Assembly: GCA_000320605.2 (NCBI GenBank)
Contig: KB445812.1
Coordinates: 403,660 to 467,659 of the forward strand
Source: Gelatoporia subvermispora B
Taxonomy: Eukaryota > Basidiomycota > Agaricomycetes > Polyporales > Gelatoporiaceae
Direction: 5' to 3'
DNA length: 64,000 nt
Made by a program: the position numbers and the translations under genes. Positions 1 to 11,885 of the stretch are shown piece after piece. A model generated the notes under the pieces. It saw only the letters and a program-made list of their open reading frames with translations. It did not search any database and was not told the DNA's origin. Positions within the stretch are counted from its first letter, which is position 1. Each line of letters starts with the position of its first letter.

Positions 1-161
1 CCAATGGTCCGGCATCTGCGAAACACTCTCAGGACGCTATAAGAATTCTTATCCGGTTGGCGGTTTCTTCTTCTCGGCCTCTTCCTCTCTTGAGCCCAAC
101 GCTGCTCCCTGGTACCTTCAGACGTCGAGCTGGACTTCCCCCCCTCCATTCTCCTAGTACT

Positions 162-1926
162 ATGACCGAGTACACCACCTCGTCCGAGGCCGTACGCGAG
201 TATATGGCATCTCGCGAACGAACGTTGCACTGGGTCCAGCAGCATTCGTCGTTTGGCACTGTGAATGGGTTCGCTTCCCCGTCGACGCCGCCATCCATCA
301 TTACCGATTCCGACGCACCGAGCTACGGGCCTTCCGACTCGGACGACGAAAGCAGTCATTCGCAGCCTCCACGAATGGTGCTGCGATATAACGACGGGAG
401 GCCCGACATTCCTATTTCCCACGATGGGCTAGGCCCCAGTGGTACTGCCCCACCGTCTCGACATAGACTGCACCCCGCAGGGCTTCAAGGGTATCCTGCG
501 CAGTACCCCACGAGCCATCACAGTCGATCGCAAAGTGGGGCGCACGCGCTGCCTATTCCTGATCCGCAGGCACGCTTTCAATCGCGTCACGGTCAGTCGT
601 TGTCTTACGCAACGTCACACCACACAATCACTCCGCAGCCTGTTATCCCTCCTTCACGATCACCTGAGAGCATAGTGGTTCTCCCCTCGCGCCAGACAGA
701 TGAATCTGAGCCGCTCGCGCCTCCGCCGACCTCGACTCACCACACATCTCCCCAGTCGCAATCCTCGCGACTGGCTCCTTCTGGCCCGCGACCGTTACCG
801 TCTCAGCCCAGTTTTCATACATCATCCCCACGAAACCGCGGCTCGATAGATTTGCAACGACCGCATCCCCCACCACAATTCCAACCCAACATCGCCGCTC
901 CGACTCCGCGTCATGCGTCAAATTCCGCGCATACCACTCATTTGGCCTCCCCCTCACCACCGATCACACATTCACACTCGCAGCCAATCCCTCCCCAGGT
1001 CGGTGGAGCGAGATATTATGGAGGTTCTTATCACCCTCCGTCGTCACGCGTGCAGTCTCTGCCGTATCAGTACCAGCCACCGGCAATTGTGTACGCTCCT
1101 TCCTCGAAGCATTCCAAGATGCATTATGCACCTCCAGCGATTGTTTATTCACCCTCGACGCATCACCCACATGCGCGCGTAGAAGCGCCATCCATCACTT
1201 TTAGCCATTCCGTTCCGGTCCCGCCACCGGCAGGCGCTGGTTACTACCCGCAGGCAGGCCCGACCGCGCAGCCTCCCAGCCATCCTCGTGGAGCATCGAA
1301 TCATGAAGCAGCCGTTGCTGTTCACCATGGCTCTATGGATGGAAGCCACAGTCGCTCTCCCGACCGCGGCCGGAGCCTCAGCCGTAACACGAACAATTCA
1401 CTCGGTCGTACGACCATGAGTGATCTTGTCATAATCGACCATGCGCCGACCAGCTCCCGGTCACCATCGAGGACCGGCAGTGACTGCGACAGCCAGACCT
1501 CCGGGAGCACTTACTACGTCCTCCCATCCCCTGGCCAAAAGGTCCAAATCATCGTGAGTCAATTTTTGAGTTTCATGCCACGCCATCTTTCCGTCACTAT
1601 TACGCGCCGCGGACGGCATTTTGCATGCGCACAACCTCCGCGATCACACGAGGCCGTGTCTGTTCTCGCACTCTCTAACGTGCCGTGTCCTTCCATGACA
1701 GGTACCGAACTCGTCGTCGCTCTACACAGCGAGCTCGACGACCAAGTCCGCACATAGCCCCCTTTCGCAGCGGAAGCCGTTCTTCCAGCGGATCTTCAGC
1801 ATCCCGAAGGGCGCCGGCTCGGCGGACTCGCGGGGCTCAGGCGGTCAGGGTAAGAGGCTTGCGCGACGGCATACGCTCGGAGGTGCTCACTTGCGCGCCG
1901 GAAGGCCTCTTGACCCTGATCGCTAG
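162..1926 (+). CDS. Proline/serine-rich hypothetical protein, two exons
   Basis: I do not recognise a family. The first ATG in the open frame is at 162; the frame is open further upstream but has no ATG there. Exon 1 (162-1553) is followed by an intron 1554-1701 (GTGAGT...ACAG), and exon 2 (1702-1926) stays in frame and ends in TAG, giving about 538 residues. The protein is low-complexity, dominated by Pro, Ser and His with repeated SPP, HPH and PPAIVY-like segments (the motif APPAIVY/PAIVYAP occurs twice near residues 305-330). The C-terminus is basic (KPFFQRIF, GKRLARRHTLGG). There is no signal peptide or membrane segment. The composition suggests a disordered scaffold or regulatory protein; function unknown. 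Upstream exons could lie outside the window. Confidence 0.6.
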
Positions 1927-2352
1927 ACTATTCGGCTGGCGCAAACGCCAGAAGACAAAATCGTGGGGCCACGTGATGGTACGGGGGCGCTCACTCGGAG
2001 TATGCTCGTGACCGCTCTTTTTTCGCTTTTTCGCGATACCTGCCATCTCATGGTTGTATGTTTGGTGTACTCTTTGTAGGTTTCAGCTGTCTCAGGGGTT
2101 CGCATTGATACTCTCACATATATCGTACTACTACCTGTCTTCACATCATCCAGATAGCATAGGTCTCACTGCACTGTAATAGCCGAGCGCTCATAGAATA
2201 CACGCGGCTCTTCGAAAAATCTACATTCATGCTTGCTAAATAGCTGAGCATTTGCCAGAGTTTGGCAACGTCTTGGAGTGAAATTGGGGTTTCTCCAGGA
2301 TGATATCCATCGGTGTGATCATCGTCAGTGCGTCTATCTAGTTATATGTAAT
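1927..2352. other. Intergenic, 3' ends of two convergent genes
   Basis: No coding potential seen. It holds the 3' flanks of the plus-strand hypothetical gene and the minus-strand MFS pseudogene. Confidence 0.5.
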
Positions 2353-4429
2353 TCACAAGTAGTACTTATAATCGGGGCGCATGTCTCCCGTGTGTTCCTT
2401 CAATTCCAGAGTAGTAGTAGCGAGTTGTGAGCGGATCTCTCGTTTGTGGTTCTCGGCGTTTATTCCAAAAAAGAAAAGGATGTCGGCTGCGATGCTGACG
2501 CACAGGAAGGGGATGCAGATACTGTATCCCTGGGTGTATCTCGGGGCATCTTTGGTCAAAAACGAGAGTGTTGCGATAAAGCAGCCAACTAAGGCACACG
2601 GTCTGTCAGAACGCGACTCATGGCTACTAGGCGGAAAGGAACTTGCTGTTTCCAAAGCCAATCTGCCAAGCTGTCCCTACTGCACGTTGGTGATGGCCTG
2701 TGACTTTCCCGACGGTCAGTGATGGTAGAATAAGAGAATAACCGAAGGAGACTCACGATTGGTAGTGGACCAGCAGATCACGATGGGCATAGCCGAGTAT
2801 GCGCCCGTTGAAGATAAGAATAATGCTCCGTATTGCAGGTGTATTTTCACGGACCACGAGAAGGATAATAAAACCAGCGAGAGAGACTAAACTCAGTCCC
2901 ACTGCAAAGATAAAGCGATGTCGCGTGTAATCCGACGCTGCTGCTGCCATCATTGCTACCACAAAAGCGACGGCCCACTGTGGTACGGAGAGTAGCTGAG
3001 ACTGAATGTTCCCATTCCCGAGAGATTGGATAATTATTAGAGCGAAGTACGCTGAGATTTATGTGAGCCAAATGTACTTCATATGATGGATCGGGTGCTT
3101 ACCGTAGCTCAATGCAGGTACGATGAGGCCGAAATACATGAAGCCGCTGATGTAGAGCTTATCTGTCACGACGATGTCACGAAATGTTCGAATCAATGAA
3201 GTGCAAAGAATCGCACAATCTTTGAATATATTGAGCACAATTCTGGGGGTCAGCGGCTCCAGTCTTTTCGAGTCACCGACATCCTCATATAGGCGTGCTT
3301 TGACAAAGTCCTTCTCATCGTCGGAAAGCCATGCTGCCTCCTCGGGAAAGTCTGTGATAATGAAGTACAAAACTATAGACATGGCACAAGTAAGAGTTCC
3401 CTCTGCATAGGAGAGCTTGAGTAAACACAGGATGTAGAAGTATGGTGGACCTACCCAGGATGAAAATCCATCTCCAGCCACGAAGTCCCCGAACGCCGTC
3501 TCTTGCCGATCGCGCTAGCTAGGAGACCTCCGAACCCTCCTGCAAGGGAAGTGGACGAGAGGAAGAACGAGAAGCGCTTTTGCGATTCAGATCGTTTGTA
3601 CCACCTGAGAAATCCGGAATCAGGACCTGTTTCACACAAATCGTTGAAGTCACGACTGACATGGACATCAGATAGAAACATGCAGGAAGGGTGCCCGTCA
3701 CTACTAAGCCTGCATTTCGAAGATTATGAGCGAGGAACATTCGCTGCCAAAGTCATACAACACACCCAAGAAGAATCGGGTAGCAATGAGACCGCTCAAG
3801 TTCTGCGTGAGACCTTGTAGGACTGAGATGAGACCGAACAGGAACATGCAGAACGACACTGCTCTACCACTGTCAGCTTCATTTTTTGGTTATCAAAAGG
3901 TGATACGTACGCAACACGTGAGGTCTGAACCTCTTCACCAGAGCATTCGAGGGGATCTCAAATAGCACATAAGGGACAAAGCTGATAGAGTGGTAAGGTT
4001 ACCAGGGAGAGGTCTGCTTGAGCAACGGTAAGTTTTTGCTCACAATACCACAAGGGCGGTATTGAGATGATTACCCTCGAGGTTGAGGTCAGTCTTCAGC
4101 CCGAATAATACAGCGTTGGAAATATTCACGCTAAGATACATCAATATGTATACAGATGTCCACATGTAGTACTCTCAAACATACCGATCAAGGGACGCAA
4201 GGAAATACATCATGGTTAAGGCGGGCACGACCCGTAAGTCGATTTTCCTCAGGAGCTTTCTCTCGTCAATTCTCCTGGCGGCGTCGTTGCCTGCAACATC
4301 GTCCACGACGTCTGAGATAAAAGCAGCGTCGTTTTTGATGCAATCGCTCTGGGAAATAAGCAAGGCCCTTTAGAGTCTGAGGAGTGTACGAATACTCACC
4401 GATTTTGCAAACTGCGGAGAGCTTGCCAT
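2353..4429 (-). pseudogene. MFS transporter of the allantoate/anion:cation symporter type, two frameshifts
   Basis: Spliced exons read as a DAL5/TNA1-like major facilitator. An acidic N-terminus with RKIDLRVVPALTMMYFLASLDR (split motif at TM1) is followed by NTALVVFFVPYVLFEIPSN, LSGLIATRFFLG, MSMWYKRSESQKRFSFFLSS and LAGGFGGLLASAIGK, then TM7-12 ending in KDAPRYTQGYSICIPFLC and a hydrophilic tail. About a dozen short introns are needed, one with a GC donor (near 2650). Two places break the frame. After AIGK (about 3508) the conserved MDG-RGW frame resumes only after a +1 shift. A second +1 shift near 2836 is needed to recover QYGALFL...YSAMPIVICW. No splice sites explain either. Otherwise the sequence is well conserved, so the loss looks recent, or the assembly has errors. 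Substrate cannot be told. Confidence 0.75.
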
Positions 4430-5653
4430 GATGCCACTTTGGAACGCTCTGCGAAAGGGGCTTTGACGATAATGAGCTTCAAGAGCCGTTGCAGCCTTGC
4501 AGAGATAGCGGGTCTAAGATGGCGCCTCCCGACTGTGTTGAGCTCATTTGAGGACGGATGAATACCACGAGACAGAATGCTACATTACAGAATCGTCTCA
4601 CGTGGTAGTCAGTGACTCTCGTGAGTTGCAGTGCGGCCAAACGGAGTCTATTATCTCGTTCGAGCATGGCTTGGCGCGCAATCGGATGCCCAACGTTGAG
4701 ATAAGGGTAGTATACCGAGCGCATTGGGCCAGCCCCGACGATGCACACCTATTAGCTCTCAAGTCTACACACAAACTAAGTTTGTGACCACTTCCAGACG
4801 TATACCGCCCCGGTTCGTCTCCGGAAGTGGACAGTCGAATGTAGCTGACAATATTGTTGTCCGGACCTTTGACCTCAAATTGAAGATGGCGTAGAGGCGG
4901 CTGACGAATGCGTCGCATCTAATCATAGAGGATGCGGAGCATCTCATCGTGCAAAGGGCACCATCGGAGTTGGAGCACCACACCTACTATTGCGAGAGGA
5001 GAATGTCTGGCCGATGCCTGTTCACAGCCGAAGTCATCCATGTATTTCTGCAATGAACGTATGGTCGTCCTGTAGCGAGAGTATGACTGCGGTATTGATC
5101 GATGTCCTGACAAGATGACATGATCAGTCGTCGACTTGATTATGGCTACACGTTGTATGACTCCATCTCTACCGGACGCTTCACGATACGTCTCCCGTCA
5201 AATCTCGTTGCTATGTGTCGTATATTGCCAGCTAGTCAGCGAACCCAGCACTTCATAGGGCTGGTCTTGTGAGTCGAGAGGCATTGGAGGAAGTGGACAG
5301 CATAGACATGATACGAAGGGCAAGGTGGAGAGTTCTTGCAATGGGGCGTAGCGCGATGGTTGCATCCTGTTCTCTAAGACCACAGCTGGATTCTGCGGCA
5401 ATGAGCGCACGGGCTCGATTCCTATGCGATCCCGCGTTCATGGTGACATCCGATCGATCTATTGGAGGATACCACTAGGCTTGCAGACGATCAACGTATG
5501 TAGTCGCCGGAAGTGCGTACTCGCAATTGTAAGGGCATATATGGGGCAAGGAGTTGGACAGCCCGCGCATGTTGAGTCTGTCTGTCGGATGAATATGATG
5601 AGCTGATTGAGTAGAGCAGGAGATAGTCAGGGTTCTCACCGAGGTGTACGTCA
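4430..5653. other. Intergenic stretch, nothing recognised
   Basis: Only short overlapping open frames on both strands, none with recognisable motifs or plausible splice-joined neighbours. Confidence 0.5.
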
Positions 5654-6406
5654 TCACTCGTCCCATCTCATCGCAGAAGGCACCCAGTAGCAGGTCCTAT
5701 CACCCTCATCCTGCTCGTCGAGCCAACAGAGTCCGTCTCTGAGGAGCATGTTCTCCAATGCTGCTCTTGCCCGATCGCTGGTCCAGCCCCGTCTCGAGAT
5801 CAGCGCCGCCTCAGAGACGCGCCCTCCGTCCTCCTGCGCAATGGCAAGCACGACCGCTTGATCTTCGTCCAGCTGCCGAGGCACGCTGCGTACCATCTTC
5901 TTCCCACTGAGGTCCAACACCTCGTAGCCAGCACCCAGAGGTTTTAGTGTCTTGATGCTCCTGATAACGTCCTCCTCCGTCACAGCGCCGCTGCCTACGC
6001 CTCTGAGCTTACTCACGAGACGAACGAGTTCGCCCATCTCTATGAGGCCCCCATTCCGTTCGCGGGTACTCACACAAACATCCACGATTTGGACGCCGAG
6101 CTCGTATTGCCAATCGCTCAGTCCTAGGATCTCCGCCCACCACCCGCCCTTGCGTGGTCCCGCGAGTGGGTCTACGCCAACAGATGTGCACATCTGTTGA
6201 AACGCATGGCGGAACGTGGGGTCGCGACGGATTGCGTCGCGATGTGTCGATGCATAATGTGATAGGGCGGATCGGAATTGGGCGAGCTGGCTGTGTAAGT
6301 TGTCGACTTGCGTCCGAGAGATCGTGCCAGAGAGCTCCGCGAAGGATCGTTCAGATTGCTTGTGTCGTTCAAGTGCAGCAATCCCGACACCTCCAAGGCG
6401 ATGCAT
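5654..6406 (-). CDS. SNF8: ESCRT-II subunit SNF8/VPS22 (EAP30)
   Basis: Single-exon gene of 250 residues, the normal length for this family (yeast 233, human 258). SNF8/VPS22 is the central subunit of ESCRT-II, acting on endosome membranes in multivesicular-body sorting of ubiquitinated cargo. It opens with the family-typical MHRLGGVGIAAL, followed by a helical region (residues 15-65) and the conserved block FQQMCTSVGVDPLAG (about 72-86), then WWAEILGLSDWQYELGVQI and the winged-helix pair, ending near the C-terminus in CYWVPSAMRWDE. The ATG chosen gives the family N-terminus directly. It is divergent from the INCENP gene, sharing a 462-bp intergenic region. No defects seen. Confidence 0.95.
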   Translation of the reverse strand: MHRLGGVGIAALERHKQSERSFAELSGTISRTQVDNLHSQLAQFRSALSHYASTHRDAIRRDPTFRHAFQQMCTSVGVDPLAGPRKGGWWAEILGLSDWQYELGVQIVDVCVSTRERNGGLIEMGELVRLVSKLRGVGSGAVTEEDVIRSIKTLKPLGAGYEVLDLSGKKMVRSVPRQLDEDQAVVLAIAQEDGGRVSEAALISRRGWTSDRARAALENMLLRDGLCWLDEQDEGDRTCYWVPSAMRWDE

Positions 6407-6868
6407 GGTGAAACCGGTGACTATGAAGCGTAGAGAAGGGTACTATCAGGATTTGGTCGATGTCTGGCGCGCTAGCAGCTTAGTCACTTAGACTCTTGGT
6501 CCGTTTCACTCGAATTTAAGGAGAAAACGCAGTATTTAGAGCCCAGTGATGTTGATTGAGTCAGATGTTGGGGGCTCAAACACGTTCGATTGAATTCGAG
6601 AGATGAAGGAACCAAAAGCTAGGCCTGAGGCAATCTCGAGCGACCCATGATCTTCCATGATGCGAGTCGCCACTAAACTGCGAGGAGCGCCCGTTATGTC
6701 GTTCACGTGACGAACGCGTAGCGTCGCGACACGAGTCAAGCGCCGTGGAGGTTCTCTTTCAACCGCCGCCACTACCCGCCATTCTTGGGTCTTACGTCCT
6801 GCTTACGTCTCGTCAATCTCGTTATTTTTCTGCTCTCTAGACTTTGGGATCTGGTCGGGTTGACAAGG
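6407..6868. promoter_or_regulatory. Shared divergent promoter of SNF8 and the INCENP gene
   Basis: The 462 bp separate two start codons pointing away from each other. The region contains the 8-bp palindrome TCACGTGA at 6703-6710 and a pyrimidine-rich tract (about 6750-6840) just upstream of the INCENP ATG. The same palindrome and pyrimidine tract recur at the same relative place upstream of the decayed INCENP copy at 32.4 kb. E-box binding by a bHLH factor is inferred from the motif only. Confidence 0.5.
6703..6710. promoter_or_regulatory. E-box palindrome TCACGTGA
   Basis: Perfect 8-bp palindrome with a CACGTG core, 159 bp upstream of the INCENP start codon and about 300 bp upstream of SNF8. 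It is retained in the degenerate duplicate (32390-32397). Known fungal bHLH factors bind CACGTG; use here is inferred. Confidence 0.45.
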
Positions 6869-9800
6869 ATGGACGTCTCTAATCCGGGTGACGCGGGTGT
6901 TATCGCGTGGTGCAATAAGATGCGCTTCACAATGGCCAGAGACCCAGGACGGCAATTCATGGCACAGCACATACAGGATGTGCATGACTTTTTGGACAGC
7001 TATCTGGAGGAAGTCTTGCTGGGCCCAAGTCCGAGCACTAGGTAAGCTCTAAGTATGCTCGTCTCAACCATGAATCTCTGACAGCTTCCATAGCTCACTG
7101 GCGGACTTGATGAAGACACCTGGCCGGAAGAAGGCCGCAAGCACCAAACCGGAGCCTGTCTACGCGACAAAGCCGAAGTTACCGAAGGTCAACCTGTTCA
7201 ACGCGTCTTCTGAGGTAAGGGGCTTTTATCGTTCGGACGTAGCGCGAGCCTGAGTTCTGTGCAGGAGAATATTGACGAGCAAGAGAACCTCATCCCACCC
7301 AGCAAGCATCACGATGTATTCACACAGCCAAAGAGCATCAAACAAAGCAGCACATCGTCTGCGCGCTTGACCTCCCCCCTCACAGATATCGGTCCTGTAC
7401 CTCACAAAGAGTCACGACTTCCTGGGGCGCATTCTAAACCCAACAGAGTGGTCGCCATTGAGGATAGCCCAACATCAAAGCCCGCACGTTATCTGTCAAT
7501 TACTGATGTACACGATGACGGCCAAACTCTGCCTGAACCTGCAGATGTCGCTATGGGAGACACCCGATCATCGATAGAGGTCGAGCATTCAGCCGATCAA
7601 GCTCTACAAGCTCCGGTAACGCACGCGAAAGAGCTATCTATCATTGCAGAGGACGATGAATTTGTAGAGGGTGTTCACGAATCCATGGTCGAGCACCGTG
7701 CGGACAAGGCTACCGAGGAGACCACCCAGCCTCCGGAAAGTACCTCGTCACAAGCGAGGGTCGATCACGGCAAGTTATCTCTACAAAGTGCCGAGCAACC
7801 TGCAGCAGAAGGCGACGACACTACTTGGGAATCACCGCAGCAGCCGGATATGGCGTCGACGTCTACCCAGACATTCCATTCTATTACCCTCAGCAGCTCG
7901 AAAGAGTCCGTCACAGTCGCGTCCTCATCCGATAGCATTCCTGCACCCTCGCCTCATTTTCGTGAACCACAATCCTCCACAGAGGAGCAAGACACGCATA
8001 CTGGTCCCCTACCCTCAACCTCTTCAACACACGACTTTGCGATTCGGACGAGCAACTCTCAGTCAGAAGACATTGTGGTGCCGATACGTGACGCGATGCC
8101 GACGCGGACGCCGGGGCTGGCTCGCAAACCGAGCATGCCACAGTTCACCGGATTGCCCGCACCTTCGCCGCTGCGCAAGTCGATGCGTGTACCTCAGGAT
8201 GCGATTGTTCCTACCAATATGACTACCACGTATGCCGCTGCTCCACCCATGCCCGGCGGAAAGCGGAGCTCGTGGCTCGTAAAGGCGCGGGAGGCGCATG
8301 CGATGGAGGGCACCGGGAAGCGACTTAGCACCCTGAACTCGACCCAGGGCGCCAGCGGGCTTCTTGGGACAAAGAGGAAGAGCGGTGATATGCTTGGTGC
8401 GCCTACCCCGCCATCTACCTCGGGGCTCGTCGCGAAGGCGGCGGATGACACGGAACGGGCGTTTAAACTCCGCAAGCTGGACGAGCAACCTCAAGGCGAG
8501 AGGCGACGGCCGAGCCGCGAGGAGCAATCCGAAAACACCTCTGGTCAATCTGAAGTACCAACACAGGCCGTGCGCGCGCAGTCCCCGCCGCCCACAACTA
8601 ATCTTGCCAAACCCTCGGTAGAAGATGACCCCGACGCGATGACCGTGACTCACGAAGACGAGGTCATGAACCGCTTCAGGAAGACCATGGAAGGTCTTGG
8701 AGCTCGGTCAGGCAAAAGTGTTGGGAAGTCTCTGGGAGGTACCGCGGCGGCGGCGCTTGCAGAAGCAAGGGCCGCGGCGGAAGCGAGAGTTGCGCAGAGG
8801 AATCAGAACGACACCGGAAGTCTTGATCCTATCACCGCCGAAGACGCACAGACAGAGCCAGCACCCGCTGTTCCTCGACGGAGTTCTCGAGATGTATCCA
8901 TTATATCTCATGGCCGCAAAGGCTCTGACGGCGGAGAGGACAGGAGGCTCAGCATGTCTGACCTTATCAGCACGTCTGAGAAGGGGAAGGAAGGTCAGAC
9001 GGTGGAGGACAAACAAACCGCTCGACCAGCGACAAGCAGGACTTCCCCTGATTCTAAGCCCCAGGAAAGCGCAAATACCAGCACCTCCACAACGCCTCCC
9101 AATTCTCCGCCAGCATCACGCAAACCGAGCTTCACAGCACCGACCGCGCCTGTCTTCAGTAAACCTAAGCCAGTATTCGTGGCCCCTCCTCCCCCTGCTC
9201 CTGCTCCGGCTCAGACGAGCCGCCCGCCGGCTCCTGCGACAGGGTCCGGTGCGGACTTCTCGTTCAAGCTGCCTGCACCCCACCTTTTCTCTCTGCCAGC
9301 GACAACCCTGGGCATCCCTGCTTCAATGCCCTCTTCCTCAAGTCAAGGTGGCCTCCACCTGAAGCCCGGTGGGCTGTCGGCGCAGTCAAGCAAGGCAAGT
9401 ATCTTCTCCGACGGGATCTTCGACAAAGAGGACGACATCCCGGCATGGATGCCCTCGACGCAGGACACTGAATATTCCATCGGGCCGTCTCAGCTCAAGG
9501 CGACGCCGCGCGACAGCCTCGACGAGGATGACAGCTGGCACGTCGACGACAAGTTCGCGGCGAACCAGATGTGGACACCATTCGGATTCACTTCTGGCGA
9601 TAAGGATGATACCATGACCTGGAGTACACTACCAAGCCGAAGCACCAGCCAGAAAGGCGGGGACACGGGTCCGGTGCAACCTACGGAGAACTTGACCAAG
9701 ACTTCGTACCATGGAGATGACACCGAGGCCATGGACGCTCGTCAGGTTGAGCAGGATATCGCCCAGCATACGGCGACGAGTGCGTTTGACTTCGCTTCTA

Positions 9801-11290
9801 TCGCCCAAGAGCAGGCACAAATCGACGAACAAGTCGACGAAGATGAAGCTGCGGACATGGGAATGGAAATTGACGAGGTCGCTGATGAAGCGGATGAGGT
9901 CGGAAGTGACCTGGAGAACATCATCTTGAACGGCCAGCCGACCGTGAGTCTGGTGCAGGTAAATCATCAGCCCGTTGAGAGGTTGCAATGTTGCTGAAAT
10001 AGTGCTCCCATTCAGCCGAGCTCGCAACCCGAGTCGACCCGCGCGAGAAGTCATAGCCAACAATCCAACGCGTCAACAACTTCCTCGTCGCAATCACAGA
10101 TGGGATTCTTCGGTCAAGCTTCCAAACTTGTCAATAGTGTCCTTGGAGGTAGCAAGAAGGGTAAGGCCGAGCCAGTCAAGAGCCTTCAATTGGCTGCTGC
10201 TGTGGCCAAGAAGGTGATAGTCATATTGATTTGCCCGTAACTGCGCGTATTGACGCGCCTGCTATAGCAGCAAGAAGAGCTCGAGAAGAAGACTGCGCGA
10301 CTCAAGGAGATGGAGAACCGCCGTCAACTCGCAATGCAGAGGAAGGCGGAGGAGGACAAGGCTCGTGTCGTGGAGGAGGAACGCAAGATCAAGGAAGAGA
10401 ATGAACGGCGTAAGAGGGAGCGCGAGGAGCATACTGAGAAGAAACCAGTCAGGGGCCCAGCGAAGAAGGTGAACCTGCCGGATCTGAGACCTGTTGCTTG
10501 CGGCTAACCAGTGTCTTTTCAGGCTGACGACGACAATGCCAAGAAGCGCAAACTGACTGTAGAGAGTGATAAAAAAGCCGAGTCGAAGAAGCCGCCATCG
10601 AAGGACAAGAAGGATGCCGTTCCTCCACGGATCGGCAAACCTGGACCTAGTGCCCCAGGATCAGCCGCCAAGACTGGCATGGCACCTAAATCGAACTTAA
10701 GACAGCCAGCAGGGCCATCGCACACCGCAACCACAACCCATCATGCAACTAACGTCGCCTCATCTTCATCTGCGAAACCTGTGCCTACTTCGACGACGAA
10801 GGCGAAGACTATCAAGCCTACGGCGTCGTCAAGTAATATCAAGATTGTCAGCAAGGCTGCCGCAAAAGCGCCTGCAAGGGACGAGGATGAGGCACAACCA
10901 TCCCAGCTTGTGCAGAGTCAAATGGCGAACCGCGTGAAGGCGCAGATACACGCAGCCCAACCCCAGTCACAGCCGCCGATAACCAGTGAGAGCATTGAGC
11001 TCCCGGACATCAACAGCGAGTACTCCGACTCGGAGGACGAGGACCGCCCGCGGACGTTCGATCCTCCAGAATGGGCTCAATCGCCCGAGCTTCGTAATGC
11101 GTTGCAACAACAGAGCACAATGAATCCTGACGACATCTTCGGACGCATTGGTCCGCTGAGGATGGAGGAGATCTTCAGGACGAGGCAGAGTCGTTTCAGG
11201 GCTCGGACAAGTTCGGCCAATTGGACTGGCACCGATCAATTGACAGCTGAGGAGGAGAGGGAGTACGCTAGACGTATGGGCTTCAGGTGA
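6869..11290 (+). CDS. SLI15: Inner centromere protein (INCENP/Sli15-like), chromosomal passenger complex
   Basis: Six exons (6869-7041, 7085-7214, 7265-9958, 10016-10213, 10271-10468, 10523-11290) join in frame to about 1386 residues. The protein should scaffold the chromosomal passenger complex: the N-terminus docks survivin/borealin and the C-terminal IN-box binds and activates Aurora kinase. Seen in sequence: a helical N-terminal module (about residues 10-55, MARDPGRQFMAQHIQDVHDF), a long disordered Ser/Pro/acidic middle, and a highly charged single-helix/coiled-coil segment in exon 5 (about 1066-1131, QEELEKKTARLKEMENRRQL). A C-terminal IN-box follows from about 1310 (FDPPEWAQSPELRNALQQQ, then DPDDIFGRIGPLRMEEIF-like). 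The start matches the N-terminal helix. An alternative donor GTGAGT at 9944 would drop five residues in frame. A decayed copy lies at 32.4-33.3 kb. Confidence 0.9.
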
Positions 11291-11885
11291 GAGATGGCTA
11301 GGTCGCGCATGACGGATGCATTGTGGTGGTTTGGTCATTAGGTACGTTATGCTTGTGAATATCCGATCACAATGCATCCGTAATTTGTCTCGTTTGTGGC
11401 ATTTATACCGGAGTGGTGGGTATATGTAATCCTGCCATGAGCATGCATAAATGGCGCACCGTTGATCATGCCTATCGACTTAGGCATGACTACAACCTCT
11501 ACTATACATGTCTAGTTACCACCTGCGCGCCACGAACAGCGCCTTGCTGAGACGACTTGATCGTGGCAACGCTTGTCGATATACATGAAGGGAGGTACAA
11601 ATGGCCGCATCTATGTTTAGTTGCCGTGTGTTATCTGAGGCTGCTCTAGCGTGACCCGCAGAACTCAGTGCCAAGCGAGACTCCACTTTGACTTCACATC
11701 CCTCAGTCACGGTTAGCAATATATATGATTCTTTCGAAACTACTTAGGCAACGTATCCTAGCTCGGCTAACACGCGCTTTGGGATATGACCGGTCGGGTC
11801 GCGAGTTTGGCGGCATGCCCTCAAGAGCCTTCTGTACAGGACGGTGACGTGGCCGATTGATCATTATTAGAAACGTAAGGTATTT
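11291..11885. other. Intergenic, nothing recognised
   Basis: 3' flank of the INCENP gene and 5' flank of the methyltransferase-like gene. No further feature seen. Confidence 0.5.

Noticed and set aside
57..161. Extension of the first open frame upstream to position 57
   Set aside because: The codon at 57 is TTG and no ATG precedes 162; an upstream start would need an unseen exon.
8063..9362. Long alternative-frame and antisense open frames within the INCENP gene
   Set aside because: Shadows of the large central exon; no motifs.
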